Positions 35,246-44,448 of a DNA stretch of 64,000 bases are shown piece after piece. This DNA comes from Zhongshania aliphaticivorans (GTDB taxonomy: Bacteria > Pseudomonadota > Gammaproteobacteria > Pseudomonadales > Spongiibacteraceae). The stretch's first letter is position 1. Each line of letters starts with the position of its first letter. The position numbers and the translations under genes were made by a program. The stretch covers positions 1,209,501-1,273,500 of the forward strand of contig NZ_CP014544.1 of assembly GCF_001586255.1 (NCBI RefSeq), read 5' to 3'. A model generated the notes under the pieces. It was not told where the DNA came from, ran no database searches, and worked only from the letters and a program-made list of their open reading frames with translations.

Positions 35246-36569
35246 TATTTTATGTCCGGCGGTGTTTTTGACTGCGCCCGCCTCGGGCCAAGGTAAAACC
35301 ACGATTACTGCGGCTATTGCCCGCTACCATCGCTTGCAGGGCCGCGAGGTGCGCATTTTTAAAATGGGCCCCGATTATTTAGACCCGCAAATTTTAGAGC
35401 AGGCCTCTGGTCATCCCGTGGCTCAGCTCGATCTGTGGATGGCGGGCGAGGCCTATTGCCGAGATCAGTTTTATCGCGCTGCGCAAACCGCCGATTTGAT
35501 TTTGGTGGAAGGCGCCATGGGTATGTTCGACGGCGATCCCTCGAGTGCGGATTTGGCGCGCACCTTTGGCATTCCCATTGTGCTGATTATGGACGTGAAG
35601 GGCATGGCGCAAACGGCGGCGGCGCTGGCCTGTGGCCTAGCCAATTACCGCGACGACGTTGCGGTGACGGGTTTAATTGTCAATCACTGCGCTTCTGAGC
35701 GCCATCGGCAACTGATTGCCGACGCCCTGCCAGCAAGCCTGCCTTTGTTAGCGAGTTTTGCCAATACGCCGAATATTCACCTGCCGGAACGTCATCTCGG
35801 CTTGGTGCAAGCCTGTGAAGTGCGCGAGGAATTAGAGGCCTGCTTTAATGCCGCCGCCGAGCTGGTTGCTGCCAGTAGCTTGGCGAGCCTGCCGCCGCCG
35901 GTGAAATTTTCTGCCCAGTCAATTATGCCGCCACCGCGCTTATTGGCGGGGGTGAGCATTGCGATTGCGCAGGATGAAGCCTTTAGTTTTATTTACCCCG
36001 CTAATACCCGGTTGTTAACCGCGATGGGTGCCGAATTGTTATTTTTCTCGCCAATTCACGATGCTAAATTGCCCGAGGCCGACGCCCTGTGGTTGCCCGG
36101 CGGCTACCCAGAATTACACGCAGATGCGTTGGCGGCGAACACCGCAATGCACAGGGAAATTCAGCAGTTTTTTCAAAGCGGCAAAGGGATTTTGGCCGAG
36201 TGTGGCGGCTTTATGTATTGCCTAGAAAACCTCAAAGATTTGGCGGGTACGCGCCATACCATGCTGGGGCTGTTGGCTGGTCAGGCAGCCATGCGTGGCC
36301 GTGGTGGTTGCCAAGGTATGCAGAGCGCGGTATTGCCCGAGGGCGAGCTGCGCGCCCACGCCCATCATCGCTCCCAGTCAGAAAACACCCCAGAACCGAT
36401 TGGCTACGGCAGGCGGCCAAAGCACCCCGCACCGGGCGAGTCCATATACCGGCAGCGGGGTTTAACCGCCTCGTACTTGCACTTGTTCTTTCTCTCGGCA
36501 CCCGAGGTAATCGCCAAGGTATTTTTGCCGCATACGCAAATAAAGGATGCAGATTGTGTCAGGGATTAA
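35235..36569 (+). CDS. cbiA: Cobyrinate a,c-diamide synthase CbiA
   Basis: CbiA uses ATP and glutamine to amidate the a and c side chains of the corrin ring. The 444-residue protein has an N-terminal P-loop, APASGQGKTT (14-23), a dethiobiotin-synthase-like domain with KMGPDYLDP, and a C-terminal class I glutaminase with nucleophile Cys323 (LAECGGFMYC) and a late His in SYLHLFF. In view of CbiX, CbiD and CbiG in the same operon, the cobalt-containing substrate (CbiA rather than CobB) is likely. It heads the cbi operon behind the riboswitch. Confidence 0.93.
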   Translation: MPADILCPAVFLTAPASGQGKTTITAAIARYHRLQGREVRIFKMGPDYLDPQILEQASGHPVAQLDLWMAGEAYCRDQFYRAAQTADLILVEGAMGMFDGDPSSADLARTFGIPIVLIMDVKGMAQTAAALACGLANYRDDVAVTGLIVNHCASERHRQLIADALPASLPLLASFANTPNIHLPERHLGLVQACEVREELEACFNAAAELVAASSLASLPPPVKFSAQSIMPPPRLLAGVSIAIAQDEAFSFIYPANTRLLTAMGAELLFFSPIHDAKLPEADALWLPGGYPELHADALAANTAMHREIQQFFQSGKGILAECGGFMYCLENLKDLAGTRHTMLGLLAGQAAMRGRGGCQGMQSAVLPEGELRAHAHHRSQSENTPEPIGYGRRPKHPAPGESIYRQRGLTASYLHLFFLSAPEVIAKVFLPHTQIKDADCVRD

Positions 36570-37314
36570 TCTTTCAATTCTCGCCTTGGGTTTCTCGCTG
36601 GGCTTTGTTCACGCCATGGATGCAGATCATGTTATGGCGGTGTCGGCCTTGAGCAATCGCCATCACGACAACGGCAAACAGCGCGGTATAGCGGCCAATT
36701 TGGCGCTGACCTTGCGCCACTGTAGTCATTGGGCATTGGGCCACGGCGCGGTACTGTTGCTGAGCGCTGGCGTGGTGTTTGGGCTGGGGCTGAGCTTGCC
36801 TGCGAGCCTAGGTCATTTTGCCGAGCTTGCGGTGGGTTTGGTGCTGGTCGTGATTGGCGGTTCGCTGTTGTGGCAATTACGACGGGAACGGGTGGTGGTG
36901 TTGCGTCATAAGCACCAGCACGAGCATGGCGAGCTGGAGCATGTTCATTTAGTAAAAAGCAGTACCGTGAATGATGCCGGTGCCAATTCCTCAAACTCTA
37001 CAAAACACAGCGCAATGCCTGCGGCCATAGCCCATACCCCAGTTATGGTTGGCGCTCTGCACGGCTTGGCGGGCAGCGCGCCAGCCTTGGCCTTGGTGCC
37101 GGTGATAAATGATATGGCGCTATTGTCGGCGCTGCTTTATGTCTTGGTTTTCTCCTGCTCGGTGCTATTGGGCATGGTGGTGTTCGGCTTGGGCCTTGGT
37201 AGTGTGCAATCGTATTTGGCTCAGCGCCACAGCAATTTATTTGATTTGTTCAGGCAGGCCTTAGGCGCGGCCACGGTGGTATTTGGCGCGGTGTGGTTTG
37301 TGCAGGCGCTATAA
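36556..37314 (+). CDS. NiCoT-like cobalt/nickel permease with His-rich loop
   Basis: A membrane protein of about 252 residues with six or more hydrophobic segments and the metal-permease signature HAMDADH (19-25), as in HoxN/NiCoT transporters. A cytosolic or periplasmic loop contains HKHQHEHGELEHVH, a probable metal-collecting tract. The GTG at 36556 is preferred because AAAGGA lies 8 bases upstream; an ATG at 36547 sits directly on that site. The gene overlaps the cbiA end. Within a riboswitch-controlled cobalamin operon it most likely imports Co2+ for CbiX. Confidence 0.85.
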   Translation: MSGINLSILALGFSLGFVHAMDADHVMAVSALSNRHHDNGKQRGIAANLALTLRHCSHWALGHGAVLLLSAGVVFGLGLSLPASLGHFAELAVGLVLVVIGGSLLWQLRRERVVVLRHKHQHEHGELEHVHLVKSSTVNDAGANSSNSTKHSAMPAAIAHTPVMVGALHGLAGSAPALALVPVINDMALLSALLYVLVFSCSVLLGMVVFGLGLGSVQSYLAQRHSNLFDLFRQALGAATVVFGAVWFVQAL

Positions 37315-37317
37315 ATT

Positions 37318-38457
37318 ATGTGGCCAGAGAGCGCAGATGCCAGCCAAAACGCTAGCCCAGTTACGCCGCTGCGCAGCGGCTTAACCACGGGTAGCTGCGC
37401 CACAGCCTGTGCGGTAGCGGCAGCGAGAAAGTTGTTTTTCAATGAATCGATAAGCTGCGCCAGCATTACCTTGCCCAAGGGCAAAATAGTGGACTTGCCC
37501 ATTGTGTATTTGTCCCCCGCAGGCGCAGGGGTACTGGCCAAAACCATTAAAGACGCGGGTGATGACCCCGACGTTACCCACGGCGCCACGGTGTTTGTTC
37601 ATCTCGCTTTAAGCGCCAACAGCGGCATGCATTTTCGTGCCGAGCGCGGCGTGGGCACGGTGACTCGTAGTGGCTTGGCTTTGGCGGTGGGGGAGCCAGC
37701 GATTAATCCGGTACCACGGCAAATGATTAGCCAGCATTTGCAAGGTATTGCGGCGGGTGCGGATTATCACGGCGGTTTTGATATTGGTATTGGCATAGAA
37801 AACGGCGAAGCCCTCGCCTTAAAAACCATGAATCCACGTTTGGGGATTCTTGGTGGTTTGTCGGTACTAGGCACCAGCGGCATTGTGCGGCCGTTTTCCT
37901 GTAGCGCATACATCGCCTCTATTCATCAGGGCATTGATGTGGCGGCGAGCAATGGCTACGAGCATATCGCCGCTAGCACCGGCAACCAAAGCGAAGATTA
38001 TATTCGCCGCCATTATCAGTTGGCGGATATGGCGCTCATCGAAATGGGTGACTTTGTTGGCGCGGTTTTAAAGTACTTGCGCCGTAAGCCCATCGCGAAA
38101 TTAAGTCTCTGCGGCGGCTTTGGCAAAATCAGTAAATTGGCGGCGGGGCATTTAGATTTACACAGCCGCGCCTCAAGCATCGACTTTATGCAGTTGGCCG
38201 ACTGGGCTGCGCAAGCAGGGGCTAATGATGCACTTTGCAGCCAAGTAAAAAATGCTAACACCAGCATAAAGGCGTTAAATCTCTGCCATGCGGAAGGGCT
38301 AGACCTCGCTGCCGTTGTTTGCAATCAAGCTCTAGTCCAAGCGCGGCGCATTGTGCCGCACACCACCGAATTAGAAGTTTGGGCAATAAATCGCCGTGGT
38401 GAAGTCGTCGGCCATGCCAGTGATTTCTCGGCTAACACTACGGCACTAGCGCAATGA
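37318..38457 (+). CDS. cbiD: Cobalt-precorrin-5B C1-methyltransferase CbiD
   Basis: The 379-residue protein begins with [20 protein letters not shown] (18-37), the diagnostic CbiD N-terminus, and continues with [10 protein letters not shown] and [14 protein letters not shown]. It adds the C1 methyl group in the early-cobalt route. It starts 4 bases after the permease stop and overlaps cbiJ by 4 bases (ATGA). Presence of CbiD with CbiG supports the oxygen-independent pathway. Confidence 0.95.
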   Translation: MWPESADASQNASPVTPLRSGLTTGSCATACAVAAARKLFFNESISCASITLPKGKIVDLPIVYLSPAGAGVLAKTIKDAGDDPDVTHGATVFVHLALSANSGMHFRAERGVGTVTRSGLALAVGEPAINPVPRQMISQHLQGIAAGADYHGGFDIGIGIENGEALALKTMNPRLGILGGLSVLGTSGIVRPFSCSAYIASIHQGIDVAASNGYEHIAASTGNQSEDYIRRHYQLADMALIEMGDFVGAVLKYLRRKPIAKLSLCGGFGKISKLAAGHLDLHSRASSIDFMQLADWAAQAGANDALCSQVKNANTSIKALNLCHAEGLDLAAVVCNQALVQARRIVPHTTELEVWAINRRGEVVGHASDFSANTTALAQ

Positions 38458-39233
38458 CGATTTTAATATTGGGCGGCACCAGCGAGGCCAAGGCGATTTG
38501 CCAGCAGTTAGCCAATATTGGCCGACCGCTGATTTATAGCCTTGCTGGCATCGTGCGCCAGCCAGTCTTGCCTTGCGAGGTCATTAGTGGCGGCTTCAGC
38601 CAATACGGCGGCTTGGCCGCGTGGTGTCAGCGGCGCGGGGTGCAAGGCATTGTCGATGCCACCCATCCCTTTGCCAGCAGAATACGCGCCAGTGCCAGTG
38701 CTGCGAGTACCGAACTAGGTATTTCCTGTTGGCGCTTTACGCGCCCGCTGTGGCAGGCGGGGCCGAATGATAATTGGCATGAGTTTAATCATTTGGCGGA
38801 GTTGCCGTGCTTGTTTAAGGCGAGTGCTCAGACAAGCCCACAGCGTATTTTTATGAGCCTAGGCCAGCTCGATAGCGATGATTTGGCGCTGTTTAAAGAT
38901 CGCCAATTGCTGCTCATTCGCAGCGCTATTCCGCTGCAAGGCGGGCTTACAAATAACGCGTCTTGGGTGCAGGCCGTGGGGCCGTTTTCTTTAGCGGGCG
39001 AACTTGCGCTGCTGCGCAACTACGGTATTGACGCCATCGTCTGCAAAAACAGTGGCGGCGACGCAGTGGCAGCAAAATTGGCGGCGGCGCGGCAATTATC
39101 CCTGCCGGTGTATATGCAGCGGCGGCCAGAGCCTGTGCTGGGTGATGAAAGATGGTGTACAGAATTTAGTACCGAACAGGCCTTGGTGTTAGCGCTTAAA
39201 CAAAGCTATTTGGCGAGTAGCCCTAATGAATAG
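38454..39233 (+). CDS. cbiJ: Precorrin-6A / cobalt-precorrin-6A reductase
   Basis: 259 residues beginning [19 protein letters not shown], a Rossmann loop typical of CobK/CbiJ, with [14 protein letters not shown] (63-76) and a C-terminal [14 protein letters not shown]. It reduces one double bond of the corrin precursor using NAD(P)H. The cbiD stop and its start overlap as ATGA. The cobalt form of the substrate is inferred from neighbours. Confidence 0.92.
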   Translation: MTILILGGTSEAKAICQQLANIGRPLIYSLAGIVRQPVLPCEVISGGFSQYGGLAAWCQRRGVQGIVDATHPFASRIRASASAASTELGISCWRFTRPLWQAGPNDNWHEFNHLAELPCLFKASAQTSPQRIFMSLGQLDSDDLALFKDRQLLLIRSAIPLQGGLTNNASWVQAVGPFSLAGELALLRNYGIDAIVCKNSGGDAVAAKLAAARQLSLPVYMQRRPEPVLGDERWCTEFSTEQALVLALKQSYLASSPNE

Positions 39234-39253
39234 TTTTTGGACGTGGTTTTAAA

Positions 39254-39901
39254 ATGACATTCGATTACGAAATAGACCCGCAAGCAATAGAGCGCAATAG
39301 CTTTGCGATGATTCGCGAACTGGCTGATTTGTCGGCCTTTGACGCTGTGCAAACACAGGTCGCAATGCGGGTAATTCATAGCGCGGGTGATCCTGCATTG
39401 GCAGCACAGCTGCGGTTTAGTGTGGGCGCTTGCGATGCTGGGCGGCGGGCCTTGGCCGCGCAGGCGCCAATACTCTGCGATGTAGAAATGCTTAAGCAGG
39501 GGCTGACCAAGCGCATGTTGGCGCGCCCAGCCCAGTGCTTTTTAAATGCCGAGGGCGTGAGTGCAATAGCCCAAGCGCGGGGCGAAACCCGCAGCATGGC
39601 GGCACTGGAGTTTTGGGGGCCGCACTTAGCGGGCAGCGTGGTGATTATCGGTAATGCCCCCACCGCCTTATTTCGTTTGTTAGAAATGCTGGCGAGTGAT
39701 TCGAGTTTGGGCCGCCCCGCACTGGTGATTGGCATTCCAGTAGGCTTTGTCGGCGCGGCGGAATCCAAACAGGCGCTGTGGGATTGCCATCAAACACTCG
39801 GTATAGAGTGTATTACCCTATTGGGCCGTCAAGGGGGCAGCGCTATTGCCGCCTCGGTGTGCAATGCCCTGCTGCGCTGTAATCGCGGGGAGCTGTATTG
39901 A
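39254..39901 (+). CDS. cbiC: Precorrin-8X / cobalt-precorrin-8 methylmutase
   Basis: A 215-residue protein that moves the methyl group from C11 to C12 to form (cobalto)hydrogenobyrinate. The catalytic His is His42 in MRVIHSAGDP, with the substrate-contacting ERNSFAMIRE near the N-terminus and GIPVGFVGAAESK near 176. The stop codon overlaps the start of the next gene as TGATG, so translation is coupled. Confidence 0.95.
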   Translation: MTFDYEIDPQAIERNSFAMIRELADLSAFDAVQTQVAMRVIHSAGDPALAAQLRFSVGACDAGRRALAAQAPILCDVEMLKQGLTKRMLARPAQCFLNAEGVSAIAQARGETRSMAALEFWGPHLAGSVVIIGNAPTALFRLLEMLASDSSLGRPALVIGIPVGFVGAAESKQALWDCHQTLGIECITLLGRQGGSAIAASVCNALLRCNRGELY

Positions 39902-41238
39902 TGCCGCTAGATAAGGCGATGCCGTCATTAAGCCAAACGCGTCTTTCCCCCGTGGATGTCATTGGTTTGGGCGTGGGCAATTCAGCTGGCGAGGAATTGC
40001 ATTTAAGCGCCACCGCGCAAGCGGCACTGGGCGCTGCAGATTGGGTTATCGGCAGTGCGCGGCAATTGGCGCTGGTTGCGCCGTGGGTTCCTGAGCAGCG
40101 AGCGCGTCTGCTGCCGAAAATTCCAGAACTACTCGCCCAGCTTGAGGACATGCCAGACAAGCGGGTGGTGGTTCTGGCCTCGGGCGATCCACTGTACTAC
40201 GGCATTGGTCGCTGTTTGATCGCCCACTTTGGCGCTGATGCGCTGCGCTTCCATGCAGGGGTATCCAGTATTCAGGCGGCTTGCCATCGCTTGGCTTTGT
40301 CGCTGCAGGATGTAGACGTACTGAGTTTGCATGGCCGTCCGGTTTCAGTTTTACGGCGTTATTTGCGCGCTGGCGCGCGCTTGCTGATATTGACCGACAA
40401 ACACAGTCATCCCCGCCAGCTGGCTCAGCTCTGTGTGGAGTGCGGTTTTAGCCAAGCGCGAATCAGTGTGTGCGAGAACTTGGGCTACCCGCAGGAAGCG
40501 ATTAGCCATTGGACTGTCACTGAATTGCTGGCAGAGGGGAGCGGGCAGAATCGCGAGTTTGCTGCGCTGCATGTTTCGGTGATTTATGCGGGGGTGGGCG
40601 ATGGCGTCTTACCGGTATTCCCCGGTATTGCCGACGCGCAGTTTTTTACCGACGGCGCCAGTGGTCAGGGCATGCTCACCAAGCGCGAAGTGCGTTTGAA
40701 CATATTGTCGCTAATGCAAGTTCAGGCCGGCGATGTGGTGTGGGATATCGGCGCAGGCTGCGGTGGTGTGGCGGTAGAGTTGGCGCGCTGGGGCGGCGGG
40801 GCGCAGGTGTTTGCGGTGGAATCTAAAGCGCAGCGCCTAGCGTGTTTGCTGCAAAATAGGGATCACTTTGGGGTGCCAGATCGCCTGCATATTATTGCGG
40901 GGCGCGCGCCTGCGGCCTTGGCTGAGTTGCCGCCAGCGAATAAGGTGTTTATCGGCGGCAGTGGTGGTGAGCTTACTCAGATTTTACAGCAAGTGTGGTC
41001 GGGTATTCCGCGTGGGGGCTGCGTGGTAGTGAGCGCGGTTACCGAGACCAGTCAGCAGTTGTTACGCAGTTTTGAACAGCAATTAGTGGCTGGCCAATAT
41101 CGCAGCGAAGCCCTTCAAATTGCGGTGAGTCGCCGTGGAGAGCTGGCCGGTGAACCCTGCTTTAGACCACTATTGCCGGTGTATTTGTACCGTTTTGAAA
41201 AAACGGCGGCGCGCAGCGAGGTTATCGACAATGTCTGA
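39901..41238 (+). CDS. cbiET: Fused C5/C15-methyltransferase and decarboxylase (CbiE-CbiT, CobL)
   Basis: A 445-residue fusion. The N-terminal half is a CbiE-type tetrapyrrole methylase (VIGLGVGNSAGEE, then VVVLASGDPLYYGIG). The C-terminal half is a CbiT-type class I SAM domain (VVWDIGAGCGGVAVELAR), which methylates C15 and decarboxylates the acetate at C12. Start at the ATG 39901 rather than the TTG one codon earlier. The cbiL start lies inside its last codons. Confidence 0.95.
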   Translation: MPLDKAMPSLSQTRLSPVDVIGLGVGNSAGEELHLSATAQAALGAADWVIGSARQLALVAPWVPEQRARLLPKIPELLAQLEDMPDKRVVVLASGDPLYYGIGRCLIAHFGADALRFHAGVSSIQAACHRLALSLQDVDVLSLHGRPVSVLRRYLRAGARLLILTDKHSHPRQLAQLCVECGFSQARISVCENLGYPQEAISHWTVTELLAEGSGQNREFAALHVSVIYAGVGDGVLPVFPGIADAQFFTDGASGQGMLTKREVRLNILSLMQVQAGDVVWDIGAGCGGVAVELARWGGGAQVFAVESKAQRLACLLQNRDHFGVPDRLHIIAGRAPAALAELPPANKVFIGGSGGELTQILQQVWSGIPRGGCVVVSAVTETSQQLLRSFEQQLVAGQYRSEALQIAVSRRGELAGEPCFRPLLPVYLYRFEKTAARSEVIDNV

Positions 41239-41989
41239 GCATTTGCCGGAAACGCAAACTCCCACTCTACTCCCAGCCCAAGCAAAAGGTATTTTTTACG
41301 GGGTGGGGGTGGGGCCTGGCGACCCAGAGCTACTGACCTTAAAAGCCCATCGCCTAATTGCCCAAGCCGATGTGATTGCCTTTTTAGAAAATGCCGACGG
41401 TCACTCTCAAGCGGCTGAAATTGCGGCGGCGTCTATGAGTGCGAGTATAGCTTTACGACTTGCTATTTATATGCCCATGAACCGCGACCGCGCGCTGGCA
41501 AATGCTGCCTACGACGATGCCGCGCTGCGGATTAGCGAGCAGCTATGTGCGGGCCGTAATGTGGTGTTTTTGTGTGAGGGCGACCCGCTGTTCTTTGGTT
41601 CCTTTGCGTATTTAATGGCGCGTTTTGCTGAGGGGTTTCACTGCGAAGTGGTGCCCGGCATTAGCTCGATTAATGCCGCCGCTGCTCGCAGTAAAACACC
41701 ACTCGCCATGCTTGCCGAGTCGTTTGCGGTACTTAGCGGTCGCCACGCCCCAGATGAATTACGCGCGGCCCTTGAGCGCCACGATACGGTGGTTATTTTA
41801 AAAGCAGGGCAGGCGCGGCCGCAAATTCTCGCTGCGCTGAGCGAGGCGGGGCGGCAAGCCGATGCCCGCTATCTTGAATTTGTGGGACGGCCCAATGAGC
41901 GCATTGTTGAGGATGTTAGGCAATTGGAGGCAGTGCCGGGGCCGTATTTCTCGCTGTTTTTGGTGAGTCGTAGCGGGGCGCGGGCATGA
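41231..41989 (+). CDS. cbiL: Precorrin-2 / cobalt-factor II C20-methyltransferase
   Basis: A 252-residue tetrapyrrole methylase with GVGVGPGDPELLTLKAHRLI, the P-loop-like SAM segment, plus CEGDPLFFGSFAYL and VPGISSINAAAA. It adds the C20 methyl group later lost on ring contraction. The ATG at 41231, with GAGG about 10 bases upstream, is preferred over a far upstream frame start at 41135 that would lie deep in cbiET. It overlaps cbiG by 4 bases. Confidence 0.93.
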   Translation: MSEHLPETQTPTLLPAQAKGIFYGVGVGPGDPELLTLKAHRLIAQADVIAFLENADGHSQAAEIAAASMSASIALRLAIYMPMNRDRALANAAYDDAALRISEQLCAGRNVVFLCEGDPLFFGSFAYLMARFAEGFHCEVVPGISSINAAAARSKTPLAMLAESFAVLSGRHAPDELRAALERHDTVVILKAGQARPQILAALSEAGRQADARYLEFVGRPNERIVEDVRQLEAVPGPYFSLFLVSRSGARA

Positions 41990-42774
41990 TTCGGATTTTT
42001 GCTTTAACGCCAACGGGGAAGTGTTTAGGTGAGCACTTACTGTCGCGGATTCCATTGTCTGTGCTGAGCTATCGTCCGGATAATTTTGCTAGCACTGTGC
42101 AGCAGGCCTTTTTGCGCGGTGAGCGCTTAATTTTAATTTGTGCGACCGGTATTGCGGTGCGCTGCTTGGCGCCGGTGCTGGTGAGTAAGCATCAAGACCC
42201 CGCCGTACTGGTGTTAGATGAGCAGGGCGAGTTTGTGATTCCGCTATTGTCTGGTCACGAGGGCGGCGCCAACGACTGGGGTTTTGACGTGGCGCAGCTG
42301 CTCGGCGCGCAATTTGTGCAAACCACGGCCAAACCCTATCTCAAGCCAGTGTATACCGTGGGCATGGGCTGCGAGCGACATTGCCCTGAAGACGTCTTGG
42401 CAGAGTTACTGGCGAGCTGCCTGCAGCAAGCAGGATTGTCGATGGTCGATATTCACAGCCTGAACAGCATTGATATTAAGGCTGACGAAATGGGTTTAAT
42501 CAGTTTGGCCGCAAAGCACCGCTTGGCGTTTCAAACTTGGTCGGTGCCGCAACTCACGACGGTTGAGGGGCTGCTTAGTCAGCGCTCGGATTATGTATTT
42601 GCAACGGTGGGTGTATACGGCGTGGCCGAATCCGCCGCCTTGTACGCGGCCCAAGACTACGCCGGCGACAGCCCAGAATTACTGCTAAGCAAGCAGAAAA
42701 ATGCCAAGGCGACCTGCGCGATAGCGCGAGCCTACCCCAAGTTGAATTCGATAGAAGCACAAAAAGGACATTGA
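41986..42774 (+). CDS. cbiG: Cobalt-precorrin-5A hydrolase CbiG
   Basis: CbiG opens the delta-lactone of cobalt-precorrin-5A and releases acetaldehyde, a step specific to the early-cobalt pathway. The 262 residues contain CATGIAVRCLAPVL, LLSGHEGGANDWG (86-98) and the C-terminal VGMGCERHCPEDVL and FATVGVYGVAESAA regions shared with CobE. A central domain common in long CbiG proteins appears reduced. It overlaps cbiL by ATGA. Confidence 0.9.
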   Translation: MIRIFALTPTGKCLGEHLLSRIPLSVLSYRPDNFASTVQQAFLRGERLILICATGIAVRCLAPVLVSKHQDPAVLVLDEQGEFVIPLLSGHEGGANDWGFDVAQLLGAQFVQTTAKPYLKPVYTVGMGCERHCPEDVLAELLASCLQQAGLSMVDIHSLNSIDIKADEMGLISLAAKHRLAFQTWSVPQLTTVEGLLSQRSDYVFATVGVYGVAESAALYAAQDYAGDSPELLLSKQKNAKATCAIARAYPKLNSIEAQKGH

Positions 42775-42780
42775 GCGATT

Positions 42781-43557
42781 GTGAGTAAATTATATTTAGT
42801 AGGTATGGGCCCAGGCGACGAGCGCTTGATTACGCCGCTGGCTAGCGCCGTTATCGCCCAGTGTAGCGACGTGGTGGCCTACGGCTTGTATTTGGATTTG
42901 CTGGCAGACATGACCACCGGTAAACGCTGCCATGATTTGCCCTTGGGCGAGGAGATTGGCCGAGCGCGGTTGGCGCTAGATCTTGCCGCCAGTGGCAAGG
43001 CCACGGCGCTGGTGTCCAGCGGCGATATTGGTATTTACGCCATGGCCACTTTGGTGTTTGAGCTATTAGATCAGCAGCTTAACGGCGCAGAGCATCACCC
43101 CGAATGGCTGGCGGTCGATATTGAAGTGGTGCCGGGTATTTCGGCGATGCAGGCGGCGGCGAGCCGTGTTGGCGCCATGTTAGGCCACGATTTTTGCACG
43201 ATCTCGCTCTCGGATTTGCTCACGCCTTGGCAAGTGATTGAGCAGCGTTTACACGGCGCTGGCAGCGGCGATTTTGTGGTGTCTTTTTATAATCCAGTAT
43301 CTAAAAAGCGGGACTGGCAGCTGAATACCGCCCGCGACATTTTATTGCAGTATCGCCCTGCAAATACCCCAGTGGTAATCGGCCGCCAGCTCACTCGCAG
43401 CGACGAAGATATTCGTTTTACGTGCTTGGGCGATCTTAAGGCCGGCGACGTTGATATGTTCACCTTGGTGTCGGTGGGCAATCGCGAAACCCGTCATATT
43501 GTTAACGGCCGTAAAGAATGGATTTACACGCCTCGCGGTTATGCCAGCAAAGCGTAA
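42781..43557 (+). CDS. cbiH: Precorrin-3B / cobalt-factor III C17-methyltransferase
   Basis: 258 residues, starting at a GTG (42781) 6 bases after the cbiG stop. The N-terminal LYLVGMGPGDERLITPLA and the LVSSGDIGIYAMATLVFE and VPGISAMQAAASRVGAMLGH segments are those of CobJ/CbiH methylases that also drive ring contraction at C20. No Fe-S extension, as seen in some CbiH60-type enzymes, is present. Confidence 0.93.
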   Translation: MSKLYLVGMGPGDERLITPLASAVIAQCSDVVAYGLYLDLLADMTTGKRCHDLPLGEEIGRARLALDLAASGKATALVSSGDIGIYAMATLVFELLDQQLNGAEHHPEWLAVDIEVVPGISAMQAAASRVGAMLGHDFCTISLSDLLTPWQVIEQRLHGAGSGDFVVSFYNPVSKKRDWQLNTARDILLQYRPANTPVVIGRQLTRSDEDIRFTCLGDLKAGDVDMFTLVSVGNRETRHIVNGRKEWIYTPRGYASKA

Positions 43558-43601
43558 ATTTTACGACTGGCTTGCTTAAAGATTTTTAAAAAGGAAACGC
43601 T

Positions 43602-44426
43602 GTGAAAGTATTTTTTATAGGCGCCGGCCCCGGCGACCCAGAGTTAATCACGGTAAAAGGCCAGCGCTTAATCAGTGCCTGTCCGGTGTTGCTTTACGCT
43701 GGTTCATTGGTGCCCACCGATATTTTTGCTGGACGGCAAGGCGATGCCCTGCGGATTGTCGATACCGCGTCTTTAGACCTTGATGAAATCATGGCACATA
43801 TTTCTTGGGCCAGTGAGGAGGGCCATGATGTGGCGCGGATTCACTCCGGCGACCCCTCGGTTTACGGCGCCATCGGCGAGCAAATCCGCCGCTTGCAGGC
43901 CCTAAATATTGACTATGAGATTATTCCCGGCGTGACCGCAACCTCGGCCTCGGCGGCGTGGCTCGGCAAGGAGTTAACCCTATCTGGGGTGTCGCAAACC
44001 ATTATTCACACCCGCTACGAAGGCAAAACCCCATTTCCCGAGCGCGAGCGACTGCCTGCCTTGGCCGCCAGCGGCGCGACTTTGGCGATTCATTTGGGGG
44101 TGACCCGTATTCATAAAATTGTGGAGGAGCTAATTCCCCACTACGGCGCCGACTGCCCAGTGGCAGTTTGCTACCGCACCTCCTGGCCGGATCAAGATAA
44201 AGTTGTTGGCACCTTAAGCGATATTGTTGCCAAGGTACGCGACAAGAAATTTACCCGCACCAGTTTGATTTTAGTGGGCTGGGTTTTGGCCAGTGAAGAC
44301 TTTAGCGACTCGTATTTATACGACCACGATAAGGCCCATGTGTATCGCCCCAAAGTTAAGCCCGCTCGTCTGCGCGATGTGAATAGCAGCGCCGCCCATC
44401 CCAGCTTAAAACAGCCGGTGCTTTAA
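43602..44426 (+). CDS. cbiF: Precorrin-4 / cobalt-precorrin-4 C11-methyltransferase
   Basis: 274 residues from a GTG (43602) with AAAGGA 7 bases upstream. VFFIGAGPGDPELITVKGQR is the SAM-binding N-terminus, and HSGDPSVYGAIGEQ and PGVTATSASAAWLGKEL are typical of CobM/CbiF. It is the last plus-strand gene of the operon and meets cbiX head-on 22 bases later, with no evident terminator between them. Confidence 0.95.
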   Translation: MKVFFIGAGPGDPELITVKGQRLISACPVLLYAGSLVPTDIFAGRQGDALRIVDTASLDLDEIMAHISWASEEGHDVARIHSGDPSVYGAIGEQIRRLQALNIDYEIIPGVTATSASAAWLGKELTLSGVSQTIIHTRYEGKTPFPERERLPALAASGATLAIHLGVTRIHKIVEELIPHYGADCPVAVCYRTSWPDQDKVVGTLSDIVAKVRDKKFTRTSLILVGWVLASEDFSDSYLYDHDKAHVYRPKVKPARLRDVNSSAAHPSLKQPVL

Positions 44427-44448
44427 GTTTGGAATGGGCCGAATGGTG

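Noticed and set aside
41135-41230. Longer N-terminus of CbiL
   Set aside because: It would overlap cbiET by about 100 bases; the ATG at 41231 begins the normal family N-terminus.
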